Positions 33,292 through 39,011 of a DNA stretch of 39,011 nt are shown here, in pieces. Source of the DNA: an uncultured Lamprocystis sp. (lineage in GTDB: Bacteria; Pseudomonadota; Gammaproteobacteria; Chromatiales; Chromatiaceae); contig NZ_CAIZIZ010000297.1 in the NCBI RefSeq assembly GCF_903933125.1, forward strand, positions 1 through 39,011. The letters run 5' to 3'. A program made the position numbers and the translations under genes. Each line of letters begins with the position of its first letter. Position 1 is the first letter of the stretch. The notes beneath the pieces are model-generated. The model saw only the letters and a program-made list of their open reading frames with translations, made no database searches and was not told where the DNA came from.

Positions 33292-33810
33292 ATGGCCGGC
33301 GCCGCCGTCACCATCACGGTCGACGACGCCCAAGTGCGCGCGGCGCTCGGGCGCCTGATCGAACAACTGCACACCCCGGCCCGTGCCCTGCGCGACGTGG
33401 GCGAGTACCTGCTGCGTTCCACCGACACGCATTTCCGCCAACAGCGCGAACCGGACGGCACGCCCTGGCCGCAGTTGTCCGACGTCACCCTACAGCGCCG
33501 CCTCGACGCCCGCGCCGGCACCCGCGGTAAGCGGGGCCTGACCAAGAAGGGCCGCGCCGTGCTGGCCAACGCGAAGATCCTGCGCGACTCCGGCATCCTG
33601 CAAGATACCCTCCGCTACCAACTCACCGCCGACGGCCGCGGGGTGGCGGTCGGCACCGACCGCGTCTATGGCGCCATGCAGCAGTTTGGCGGCACCCGCG
33701 CGCAGTGGCCGCACCTGTGGGGCGACATCCCGGCGCGGCCCTTCCTGGGGCTCGACGCCGCCGACCGCGCCGAGATCGTGGCGATCTTCCGGCGCCAGTT
33801 AGCCCGGTAG
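33292..33810 (+). CDS. G: virion morphogenesis protein G (tail completion family)
   Basis: The 172-residue protein matches the phage virion morphogenesis/gpG (Phage_tail_S) family. ITVDDAQVRAALGRLIEQL and EYLLRSTDTHFRQQREPDGT are followed by PWPQLSDVTLQRR. KILRDSGILQDTLRYQL, YGAMQQFGGT and IPARPFLGLDAADRAEIVAI close the protein. It acts in head-tail joining. The stop codon TAG (33808-33810) is part of the GTAG foot of the adjoining REP, as in mor, so the last residues (RRQLAR) may be shortened or changed from the original. Confidence 0.9.
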   Translation: MAGAAVTITVDDAQVRAALGRLIEQLHTPARALRDVGEYLLRSTDTHFRQQREPDGTPWPQLSDVTLQRRLDARAGTRGKRGLTKKGRAVLANAKILRDSGILQDTLRYQLTADGRGVAVGTDRVYGAMQQFGGTRAQWPHLWGDIPARPFLGLDAADRAEIVAIFRRQLAR

Positions 33811-33880
33811 GTTGGGGTGAGGAACGAACCCCAACATCCCCCGCCGTCATCGTTGGGGTTCCTTCGTCACCCCAACCTAC
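33807..33880. repeat. inverted REP pair (family B), copy 4, at the G stop codon
   Basis: Length is 74 bases. The left unit (33807-33835) has the loop variant GAGGAACGA; the right unit (33852-33880) is identical to the other perfect copies. The GTAG foot gives G its stop codon. Confidence 0.95.
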
Positions 33881-34147
33881 GGTCTGACCCCCGAACCCAG
33901 AACCCCCACCGCTGACCACACCCCCACCCCAGAACCCCATTTAAACCCCATTTAAATTCGTCTCCAATGCCCCTCACGGGAGGGGGCCGCTACCCTACTC
34001 GCCGCCCGCCCCCGGAATGCGTCTACGGGGCTCCTAGAAGGTGATCGGGAATGTTGGGGTTCCTGCGTCACCCCAACCTACGGCCGACCGCGCAATCGTT
34101 GAAACGCATGGCCCCAAACCCGCGCCCGCGGCGGGTAGGGTGGCGTC
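33881..34147. other. G-I intergenic region, candidate central gyrase site
   Basis: These 267 bases carry no gene. They hold a C-rich purine-poor stretch, an AT island with two copies of CCCCATTTAAA (about 33936-33958), and a single REP (34053-34081). In phage Mu the strong gyrase site lies between G and I near the genome centre. This gap is in the same place, about 20.7 kb from the left end. No sequence match to the Mu site is claimed. Confidence 0.45.
34053..34081 (-). repeat. single REP unit (family B)
   Basis: One unit in reverse orientation: GTTGGGGTTCCTGCGTCACC continuing to CCAACCTAC, with one loop difference from the other copies. It has no partner unit, so it is a solitary REP. Confidence 0.9.
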
Positions 34148-35254
34148 ATGGCATCGCTCACCACCGCCCGCCCGTCCATCGCCGCCTTGGCCCTCCCGGC
34201 CCAGGTCGGCGCCGCTCAGGTTTTGCTCCCGGCTGGGACGTTCCGCGCCCCGCGCGGGGCGCTGCTGGGCGGGTCCGGTCCGTGGCACCTGTCCGCCGCG
34301 CGCGGCGCGACCTTGGCCGCGGCGCTGGCCGCCCGGCACGCCGACCTGGTGGTCGACTACGAACACCAGACCTTGCGCGCCGTCACCAACGGCCAGCCGG
34401 CCCCGGCGTCCGGCTGGGTGCGTCCGCCGGAGGTCGCCTTCGACCCCGCGGTGGGCGTGACGGCGGCCATTCACTGGACCGAGCGCGCCGCCGCCGCCAT
34501 CGGCGCCGGCGAGTATCGCTATCTGTCGCCGGTGTTCACCTTTGACCCGCAGACCGGCGAGGTCATGGACCTGTTGCATCTGGCCCTGACCAATAACCCG
34601 GCGATCGACCTGCCGGAGGCCGCGCTGGCCGCGGCGTCCTCCCTTTCTTTCCATCTGACCCAGGAGACTGCCGCCATGGCCGACCTGTCGGGCGCACTGC
34701 GCGAGCGGGTGCTGCACCTGTTCCAACTGCCGCTCACGTCCACCGACGCGGACCTGGTCCGGTCGCTGGATGCCCTCACGCCCCTGCTCCAGGGCAGCGA
34801 CGGCACCGCCGCCGCGTCCCTGCCGGACCTGCTGCGCAACGCCCAAGCCCAGGTCGCGGCGCTGACCGCCCAGGTGCAGGCCGCGCCCACCCCGGCGCTG
34901 GTGGCGGACCTGCAAGGCCAGGTGGCCGCGTTGACCGCCGCCGCCGAGACCCAGACCCGCGCCACCCTGCTGGCCGCGGCCCATGCCGATGGGCGGCTGC
35001 TGCCCGGTTCGGCCCTGGACACCCACTGCGCCGGGCTGACGCTGGCCGCGCTCAGCGCGCTGCTGCCCGGTCTGACCCCGCTCGCCGCGCTGGCCGGCAC
35101 CCAAACCGGCGGCCAGGCCCCGGCCGGTGTCGCCGCGGCGGCCGCGGGGACCGACGATCTGGAGCAATACGGCGGCAGCGCCGAGTTGCGTGATGCTTAC
35201 CAGCGCGCGGCGGCCGAGGGTCGGGTGCGCATCTACGGAGACACCGCCCAATGA
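34148..35254 (+). CDS. I: head maturation protease I (Mu gp32-like)
   Basis: The 368-residue protein is a Mu I-type capsid protease-scaffold. The protease part has LVVDYEHQTL (about 67-76), ASGWVRPPEV, and GEYRYLSPVFTFDPQTGEVM (about 120-139). It continues LLHLALTNNPAID (about 142-154), the typical family pattern ending in LTNNPAI. Beyond about residue 176 lies the scaffold part, a coiled-coil stretch (AQVAALTAQVQAAPTP, DLQGQVAALTAAAETQ). It processes the prohead during assembly. Its stop overlaps the next start (ATGA). Confidence 0.9.
   Translation: MASLTTARPSIAALALPAQVGAAQVLLPAGTFRAPRGALLGGSGPWHLSAARGATLAAALAARHADLVVDYEHQTLRAVTNGQPAPASGWVRPPEVAFDPAVGVTAAIHWTERAAAAIGAGEYRYLSPVFTFDPQTGEVMDLLHLALTNNPAIDLPEAALAAASSLSFHLTQETAAMADLSGALRERVLHLFQLPLTSTDADLVRSLDALTPLLQGSDGTAAASLPDLLRNAQAQVAALTAQVQAAPTPALVADLQGQVAALTAAAETQTRATLLAAAHADGRLLPGSALDTHCAGLTLAALSALLPGLTPLAALAGTQTGGQAPAGVAAAAAGTDDLEQYGGSAELRDAYQRAAAEGRVRIYGDTAQ
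34676..35254 (+). CDS. Z: nested scaffold protein (Mu Z-like), internal start in I
   Basis: An in-frame ATG at codon 177 of the I gene is preceded by CAGGAGACTG, a good ribosome site. It opens the 192-residue scaffold part (MADLSGALRERVLHLFQLPL). In Mu the scaffold Z is made exactly this way from within I. The internal start coincides with the boundary between protease and coiled-coil domains. Confidence 0.7.
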   Translation: MADLSGALRERVLHLFQLPLTSTDADLVRSLDALTPLLQGSDGTAAASLPDLLRNAQAQVAALTAQVQAAPTPALVADLQGQVAALTAAAETQTRATLLAAAHADGRLLPGSALDTHCAGLTLAALSALLPGLTPLAALAGTQTGGQAPAGVAAAAAGTDDLEQYGGSAELRDAYQRAAAEGRVRIYGDTAQ

Positions 35255-36015
35255 CCACGCTTGCCGCAAACAAGGTCCGGCCCTTCGAGTTGGGCGACCT
35301 GGCCCAGTACCCGATGGTGGCCAGCGACACCCTTTACGAGGGCGCGGCGGTCGGCCTGGTGCCGGCCTCCGGCCATGCCCGCCCGCTGGCCGCGGGGGAT
35401 CGCTTCGTCGGCTTCGCCACCGGCCCTTACACCAGCGGGGCCACCGCGGGGGTGGACCTGGTGGAAGTGCGCCGGTCCGGTTCGGTGCAACTGCCGGTGG
35501 CCGGCGCCGTGATCACCGACGTGGGCGCGCCGGTCTATGCCGGCGATGACGATACCTTCCAGTTCAGCCCCGTGGCCGGGGTGTTCATCGGCCTCATCCG
35601 CCGTTGGGTGGCCGCCGGCATCGTCGTCGTCGAGTTCGGCCCGCACCGCGCCGACCCCTACGGCCGCTGGTCGGTCCGCGAGGCGATCAGCGACAACAAG
35701 ACGCTCGATGCCGAGGACTGCGGGAAGCTGTTCTGGGTGGCCGCCGACGCCAAAGTGGTGACGCTGCCGGCCATCGCCGACGGCCTGGCCGGCCCCTGCA
35801 TCGTCAACGGCGGCGCCTTCGGCACCGTGGCGGTGACCATCAGCCCCAACAGCGCGGACATGATCCTCGGCCCCGACATCACGGGCGCCAATGAGAAGTC
35901 CCTCATCAACACCAAGACCACCGCCCAGCGCGGCGACCGCGTGCAGCTCACCGGCGGCGACGCCGATGGCTACCTGGTCACCGAACTGGTGGGCACTTGG
36001 GCGCGGCAGGCGTAA
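35251..36015 (+). CDS. capsid cement/decoration protein
   Basis: The 254-residue protein lies between protease I and major head protein T. The N-terminal half is of the capsid cement type: ELGDLAQYPMVASDTLYEGA, then HARPLAAGDRFVGFATGP and PVYAGDDDTFQFSPVAGVFI. The C-terminal half (from about 130) adds a beta-rich unit (AKVVTLPAIADGLAGPCIV, NGGAFGTVAVTISPN) like the knob domains of virion surface proteins. It probably trims and stabilises the shell. Overlaps I by 4 bases. Confidence 0.75.
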   Translation: MTTLAANKVRPFELGDLAQYPMVASDTLYEGAAVGLVPASGHARPLAAGDRFVGFATGPYTSGATAGVDLVEVRRSGSVQLPVAGAVITDVGAPVYAGDDDTFQFSPVAGVFIGLIRRWVAAGIVVVEFGPHRADPYGRWSVREAISDNKTLDAEDCGKLFWVAADAKVVTLPAIADGLAGPCIVNGGAFGTVAVTISPNSADMILGPDITGANEKSLINTKTTAQRGDRVQLTGGDADGYLVTELVGTWARQA

Positions 36016-36030
36016 CCCGGAGACTCTGAT

Positions 36031-36996
36031 ATGCCGACTCCTACCTTCCCCGGCCGTCTGTCGACCTCGCGCGCCATCATCGGCGCGATTCAGCAGGCGA
36101 TCGAGACCGACAACAGCGAGGCCTGGATCGCCCGCGTCTACTCCGAAGTCCTGCGCTCCGACCAGGAGGTGGAGGACTACGCCTGGATCGGCGAGACCCC
36201 CAAGATGCGCGAGTGGATCGGCGGCCGTCAGGCCGTGGGCCTCTCCGAGAGCAACTACAGCCTGCGCAATAAGCACTTCGAGGCCACCATCCGCATCCCG
36301 GTGGCCTGGCTGCGGCGCGACAAGACCGGCCAAATCCGCCAGCGCATCAGCGGGCTGTCGATGGCCAACACCGAGCACTGGGCGGACCTGGGCGCGGCCC
36401 TGATCGAAGCCGGCGAGAGCGCCCGGTGCTACGACGGCCAGTACTTCTTCGACACCGATCACCCGGACCCGTCGACCAGCGACGTCGCCACCCAAAGCAA
36501 CGACGTGACCTACGACGTGGTCGCCCCCACGGCGCCGACCGCGGCCGAAATGTCGGCGGCCATCATCTACGCCATCAAGACCCTGCTCGCGGTCAAGAGC
36601 GCCAAGGGCCGCAAGCTCAACGCCGCGGCGCGGCGCTTCGTGCTGCGGGTGGGCCTGGACCTGATGGCGCCGGCCGCCGCCGCGCTCGGCAACACCGTCA
36701 TCGCCGACACGGTGTCGGTGACCAACACCCTGATCACGCTGGGCACCCTGGGCGGCTTCCAAGTCGAGTTGTGGGTGGACCCGCGGGCGACCTGGACCGA
36801 CCGCTTCGCGCTGTTCCGCGCCGATGGCCAGAACCCGGCGCTGGTGCGCCAGGAAGAGCAGGGCTTGCAGATCAAGGCGCAGGCCGAGGGCAGCCCGCTG
36901 GAGTTCGACGAGGATGCCCATGAGTACGGCCTCGACGCCTGGCGCAATGGCGGCTATGGGTTCTGGGAGTCGGCGGTGCTGGTTACCTTGACCTAA
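36031..36996 (+). CDS. T: major head protein T (Mu gp34-like)
   Basis: The 321-residue main capsid subunit has the family landmarks of Mu gpT. VYSEVLRSDQEVEDYAWIGE is followed by MREWIGGRQAVGLSESNYSL, and by RNKHFEATIRIPVAWLRRDK. FFDTDHPD, the NAAARRFVLRVGLDLM strand and LFRADGQNPALVRQEEQGLQ come next. HEYGLDAWRNGGYGFWESAV completes it near the C-terminus. A GGAG ribosome site lies about 10 bases before the ATG. Complete and unremarkable. Confidence 0.95.
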   Translation: MPTPTFPGRLSTSRAIIGAIQQAIETDNSEAWIARVYSEVLRSDQEVEDYAWIGETPKMREWIGGRQAVGLSESNYSLRNKHFEATIRIPVAWLRRDKTGQIRQRISGLSMANTEHWADLGAALIEAGESARCYDGQYFFDTDHPDPSTSDVATQSNDVTYDVVAPTAPTAAEMSAAIIYAIKTLLAVKSAKGRKLNAAARRFVLRVGLDLMAPAAAALGNTVIADTVSVTNTLITLGTLGGFQVELWVDPRATWTDRFALFRADGQNPALVRQEEQGLQIKAQAEGSPLEFDEDAHEYGLDAWRNGGYGFWESAVLVTLT

Positions 36997-37009
36997 TCGA
37001 GCAACCATC

Positions 37010-37300
37010 ATGACCAAGACCGACCTGATTGACGGCCTGGCGGGCGAGGCGAACCTCACCAAGGTCTTCGCCAAGGCGTGCATCGACTACGCCCTGGGTA
37101 CAGTCGCCGACGCCCTGGCGCGCGGCGAGCCGGTGCACCTGGCCGGCTTCGGCAACTTCGATCTACGCCTGAAGGAGGCGCGCACCGGCAAGACCTTCGG
37201 CCGCGCCTTCGACCGCCCGGCGCACCACGTGGTGCGCTTCCGGGCGGCCAAGGCCCTGGCCGAGCGCCTGCCGGCGCCGACCCCGGACGCGGCGGCCTGA
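37010..37300 (+). CDS. HU/IHF-family DNA-bending protein encoded by the phage
   Basis: The 96-residue protein has the HU/IHF fold. MTKTDLIDGLAGEANLTKVF and the helix AKACIDYALGTVADALARGE lead into the family strand VHLAGFGNFDLRLKEARTGK. The DNA-binding arm region (TFGRAFDRPAHHVVRFRAAK) ends with KALAERL. The arm carries Pro-Ala in place of the usual Asn-Pro-x-Thr-Gly, so DNA intercalation may differ. Host HU and IHF help build the Mu transpososome. Here the gene sits among the head genes, so a role in packaging or late expression is equally possible. Confidence 0.8.
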   Translation: MTKTDLIDGLAGEANLTKVFAKACIDYALGTVADALARGEPVHLAGFGNFDLRLKEARTGKTFGRAFDRPAHHVVRFRAAKALAERLPAPTPDAAA

Positions 37301-37302
37301 CG

Positions 37303-37518
37303 ATGACCACGGCGCGCTACCAGGTCACCCGCTTGCCCGGCGCCCCCCCGCGCCGGGCCGGTCGGGTGTGGCCGGTGGAAACGCCGGTTAACGCCGACTT
37401 AACCGCCGTGCAAGTGGCGCTCATTGCGGCCGATCCGGGGTATCTCCTCGCCCCGGTGGCCGCCCCCATTCCTTTAGATGCCCCGCGCCCGGCCAAGGCC
37501 GGGCGGCGGCGGACCTGA
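37303..37518 (+). CDS. FluMu N-terminal-domain-like small protein (gp35 position)
   Basis: The 71-residue protein has YQVTRLPGAPPRRAGRVWPV, ETPVNADLTAVQVALIAADP and GYLLAPV. This is the 'RxGFRRAG...P......LT..Q...L..DP.L.V' pattern of the Mu-like prophage FluMu N-terminal domain. It sits between the major head gene region and gp36 as in other Mu-like phages. The structural role is unknown. Confidence 0.65.
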   Translation: MTTARYQVTRLPGAPPRRAGRVWPVETPVNADLTAVQVALIAADPGYLLAPVAAPIPLDAPRPAKAGRRRT

Positions 37519-37521
37519 CCC

Positions 37522-37953
37522 ATGAGTCACCCCTACTGCACCCAAGCCGACCTGCTGCGGCTGCGCCTCACCACCGAGGCCGAGTTGCTCCAGCTCACCG
37601 ACCCGTCCGGCTTGGGCGTCATCGACACCGCCGCGGTGAGTGCCGCGGCGGTGTCGGCCTCGATCGAGATCGACCCCTATCTGGCGCCGCGCCTGAGCGT
37701 GCCGCTCACCACGGTGCCGGCGCCGGTCTGTCGGCTGGCCGGCATCCTGACCGTCTACGCGCTCTACGGCCTGGCCCCGACCGAACACCGGCAGCGCCAG
37801 TACGAGGCGGCCATCAAGACCCTGACCGGCATCGCCGCCGGCACGCTGAGCATCGGCGCCGGCGACACCGCGGCCCCGCCCCCGGCCGACCCGGCCGTGC
37901 AGTGGGGCAGTGAGCCGGCCGCCTGGGGCCGTGGCGCCGAGGGCGGGCTGTGA
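37522..37953 (+). CDS. DUF1320 protein (Mu gp36-like)
   Basis: The 143-residue protein begins YCTQADLLRLRLTTEAELLQ. A paired helix region follows (SASIEIDPYLAPRLSVPLTT, then VPAPVCRLAGILTVYALYG), with RQRQYEAAIKTLTGIAAGTL after it. DUF1320/gp36 proteins are head-tail connector components. Its stop overlaps the next start (GTGA). Confidence 0.9.
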   Translation: MSHPYCTQADLLRLRLTTEAELLQLTDPSGLGVIDTAAVSAAAVSASIEIDPYLAPRLSVPLTTVPAPVCRLAGILTVYALYGLAPTEHRQRQYEAAIKTLTGIAAGTLSIGAGDTAAPPPADPAVQWGSEPAAWGRGAEGGL

Positions 37954-38399
37954 CCGCGACCCCGCTGCGCGAGCACTGGTGGGGTTGCGCCGCGGCGCTG
38001 GAGGACCGCATCCGCACGCTGTTGCCCGCCGGCTGGCGGGTGACGCAGAGCAAGGACCTGGCCGGCATCCTCGACCAGGCGCAGCAGGTGGACACCGTGC
38101 ATCTGGTGCCGCTGGGCACCGCCGTCGTGCAGTCGAACGCGCGCGGGGCGATCAGCACGATGACGCAGCGCTGGGGGCTGGTGTTTGCGGTGGCGGCGGC
38201 CGGCGACCTGACCGGCGCGCGCCAACGCGACCGCGCCGGGCCGGTCATCCCCACGGTGCTGACCGGGCTGATGGGCTGGTCGCCGCAGGCCGGATGGGGG
38301 CCGCTGTCGCTGGCCGCGGCGCCGGGGGCGGATGTGGCGACCGAGTCCTTTGCCTACTACCCCTTTGCCTTCGAGGTGACGGCCGTGCTGACCGCCTGA
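37950..38399 (+). CDS. Mu gp37-like head-tail joining/tail terminator protein
   Basis: The 149-residue protein starts at GTG 37950. It contains ALEDRIRTLLPAGWRVTQSK, TVHLVPLGTAVVQSNARGAI and TQRWGLVFAVAAAGDLTGA. PQAGWGPLSLA and a final beta strand (FAYYPFAFEVTAVLTA) complete it. This fits the Gp37-like (DUF1834) family, which caps or joins the tail. A tail-tube-like gene follows after 64 bases. Confidence 0.75.
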   Translation: MTATPLREHWWGCAAALEDRIRTLLPAGWRVTQSKDLAGILDQAQQVDTVHLVPLGTAVVQSNARGAISTMTQRWGLVFAVAAAGDLTGARQRDRAGPVIPTVLTGLMGWSPQAGWGPLSLAAAPGADVATESFAYYPFAFEVTAVLTA

Positions 38400-38463
38400 G
38401 CGCGGCGCCAAGCCCCGGCGGCAGCGGGCCGTCCGGTCATTTTGTCTTTATGCGAGATCTCCA

Positions 38464-39011
38464 ATGGCACTCGATCTGACTACCCGGCGCTTCCTGTTCC
38501 TGGACGTCGCCATGAAATACGGCATCTGGGTCGGGGACACCCGCCCGACCAGCTTTTACGACGCGGTCAACTTCACCAAACTGGAGTTCGATCCGCCCAA
38601 GCAGAAGATCGGCCGCGTCTCCTCGCGCATGGATGGCAGCGTCGGCCAGGCCCTGGCGGTGGTCAACCGCCCGACTGGCGAGCCGGCCACCGTGGCGGCC
38701 GAGTTCGATGCCGCGCCGGTGAACTTCATCGCCCTGGCGCTGGGCGCCACCGTCAGCGAGTTGGCTGTCGACGCCAAGACGGTCACGGACACCGCCGTCA
38801 CCACGGTACTGGGGCTGTGGGTGCCGCTGCCCGACCAGTGGATCACCGCCGCGAGCTTCACGCTGGAAACCGATGGCGGGGCGGGCGCTGACGTGCTGAT
38901 CGCCGCCACCAAGTACGAACTCGACGCGGTCAACGGCCTGATCAAGGCCACCGACGCCGCTGCGGTCGGCAGCAAGATCGCCAGCTACACCGTGGCCGCG
39001 ACGGCCGGCGA
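38464..39011 (+). CDS. major tail (tube) protein, partial
   Basis: An open frame of 182 codons runs off the window end. The product starts MALDLTTRRFLFLDVAMKYG and contains LEFDPPKQKIGRVSSRMDGS, TVAAEFDAAPVNFIALALGA and LWVPLPDQWITAASFTLETD. The alternation of beta strands fits tail-tube proteins of B3/D3112-like transposable phages. It is not a sheath protein of the Mu L type, which would normally start within this position. The C-terminus is missing. Assignment is by position and composition. Confidence 0.6.
   Translation, partial: MALDLTTRRFLFLDVAMKYGIWVGDTRPTSFYDAVNFTKLEFDPPKQKIGRVSSRMDGSVGQALAVVNRPTGEPATVAAEFDAAPVNFIALALGATVSELAVDAKTVTDTAVTTVLGLWVPLPDQWITAASFTLETDGGAGADVLIAATKYELDAVNGLIKATDAAAVGSKIASYTVAATAG

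Larger units (their letters stand above)
13354..39011 (+). mobile_element. Mu-like transposable prophage (left end to tail-tube gene; right end not in window)
   Basis: Gene order and families match Mu-type phages: leftward repressor, Ner-like protein, DDE transposase A, ATPase B, early genes, GemA, Mor, lysis genes, gp25-gp30-like genes, G, I with nested Z, T, gp36 and gp37. About 26 kb is present. The tail, tail-fibre and right-end genes are missing because the window stops. The left boundary lies somewhere in 12973-13353. The element contains its own REP insertions and two damaged genes in the lysis region. Confidence 0.95.

Noticed and set aside
24699-34081. Repeat copies considered as a CRISPR array
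   Set aside because: The copies are kilobases apart, palindromic in pairs and lack regular spacers and cas genes.
35233-37083. A 616-codon minus-strand frame opposite the cement and major head genes
   Set aside because: Same reason: composition of an antisense shadow, while the plus strand encodes recognisable capsid proteins.

Overview
The window is GC-rich DNA from a gammaproteobacterium. A purple sulfur bacterium or close relative (Chromatiales) fits best, judging from the ClpB sequence, the codon bias, and a type of GTAG-headed palindromic repeat that I associate with that group. This placement is inference. The left third (1-13 kb) is host chromosome. From about 13.1-13.35 kb to the right edge the window holds most of a Mu-like transposable prophage, whose right end lies outside the window.

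Host part. A low-GC gene for a DUF6765-like protein, apparently lacking its N-terminus, converges on a two-gene minus-strand operon: an outer-membrane-type lipoprotein hydrolase followed by an HD-domain phosphohydrolase. ClpB is divergent from that operon. A pair of REP hairpins follows clpB. Next comes a tightly coupled minus-strand operon: a Tat-exported protein, a PqqD-like peptide-binding protein, an HprK-related P-loop kinase and a nucleotidyltransferase. This matches the uncharacterised 'HPr-rel-A' type of system. A second minus-strand operon runs from a RAYT (REP-associated tyrosine transposase) through a 617-residue unknown protein and a small exported protein to a flavin reductase-like protein.

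Prophage part. The order is that of Mu: a leftward repressor, a rightward Ner-like protein, transposase A, target-selection ATPase B, and a string of small early genes joined by 4- or 8-base start/stop overlaps. These include DUF3164, DUF7694-like and HNH-like proteins. Then come GemA and the Mor activator, a lysis cassette (M15 peptidase, holin-like protein, a DUF2730-like protein), gp26/gp27-like proteins, terminase gp28, portal gp29, head protein F, G, protease I with a nested scaffold, a capsid cement protein, major head protein T, an HU-like protein, a FluMu-N protein, gp36 and gp37. A tail-tube-like gene runs off the end. No sheath gene follows gp37, which suggests a long non-contractile tail as in B3/D3112-type phages.

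Most notable: REP elements have invaded the prophage. There are four inverted pairs of about 75 bp, one single hairpin and one decayed copy. One pair sits exactly in frame inside the endolysin gene, where the first zinc-binding motif should be. Two others supply the stop codons of the genes they abut (Mor and G). Two copies lie in the G-I gap, the position of the strong gyrase site in phage Mu. Other points are a one-base frameshift in the DUF2730-like gene, a nuclease-like (PBECR) C-terminus on protein F, a phage-encoded HU homologue, a DnaT/O-like protein in the head module, and a structured intergenic region near 18.2 kb that could encode a three-way-junction RNA.
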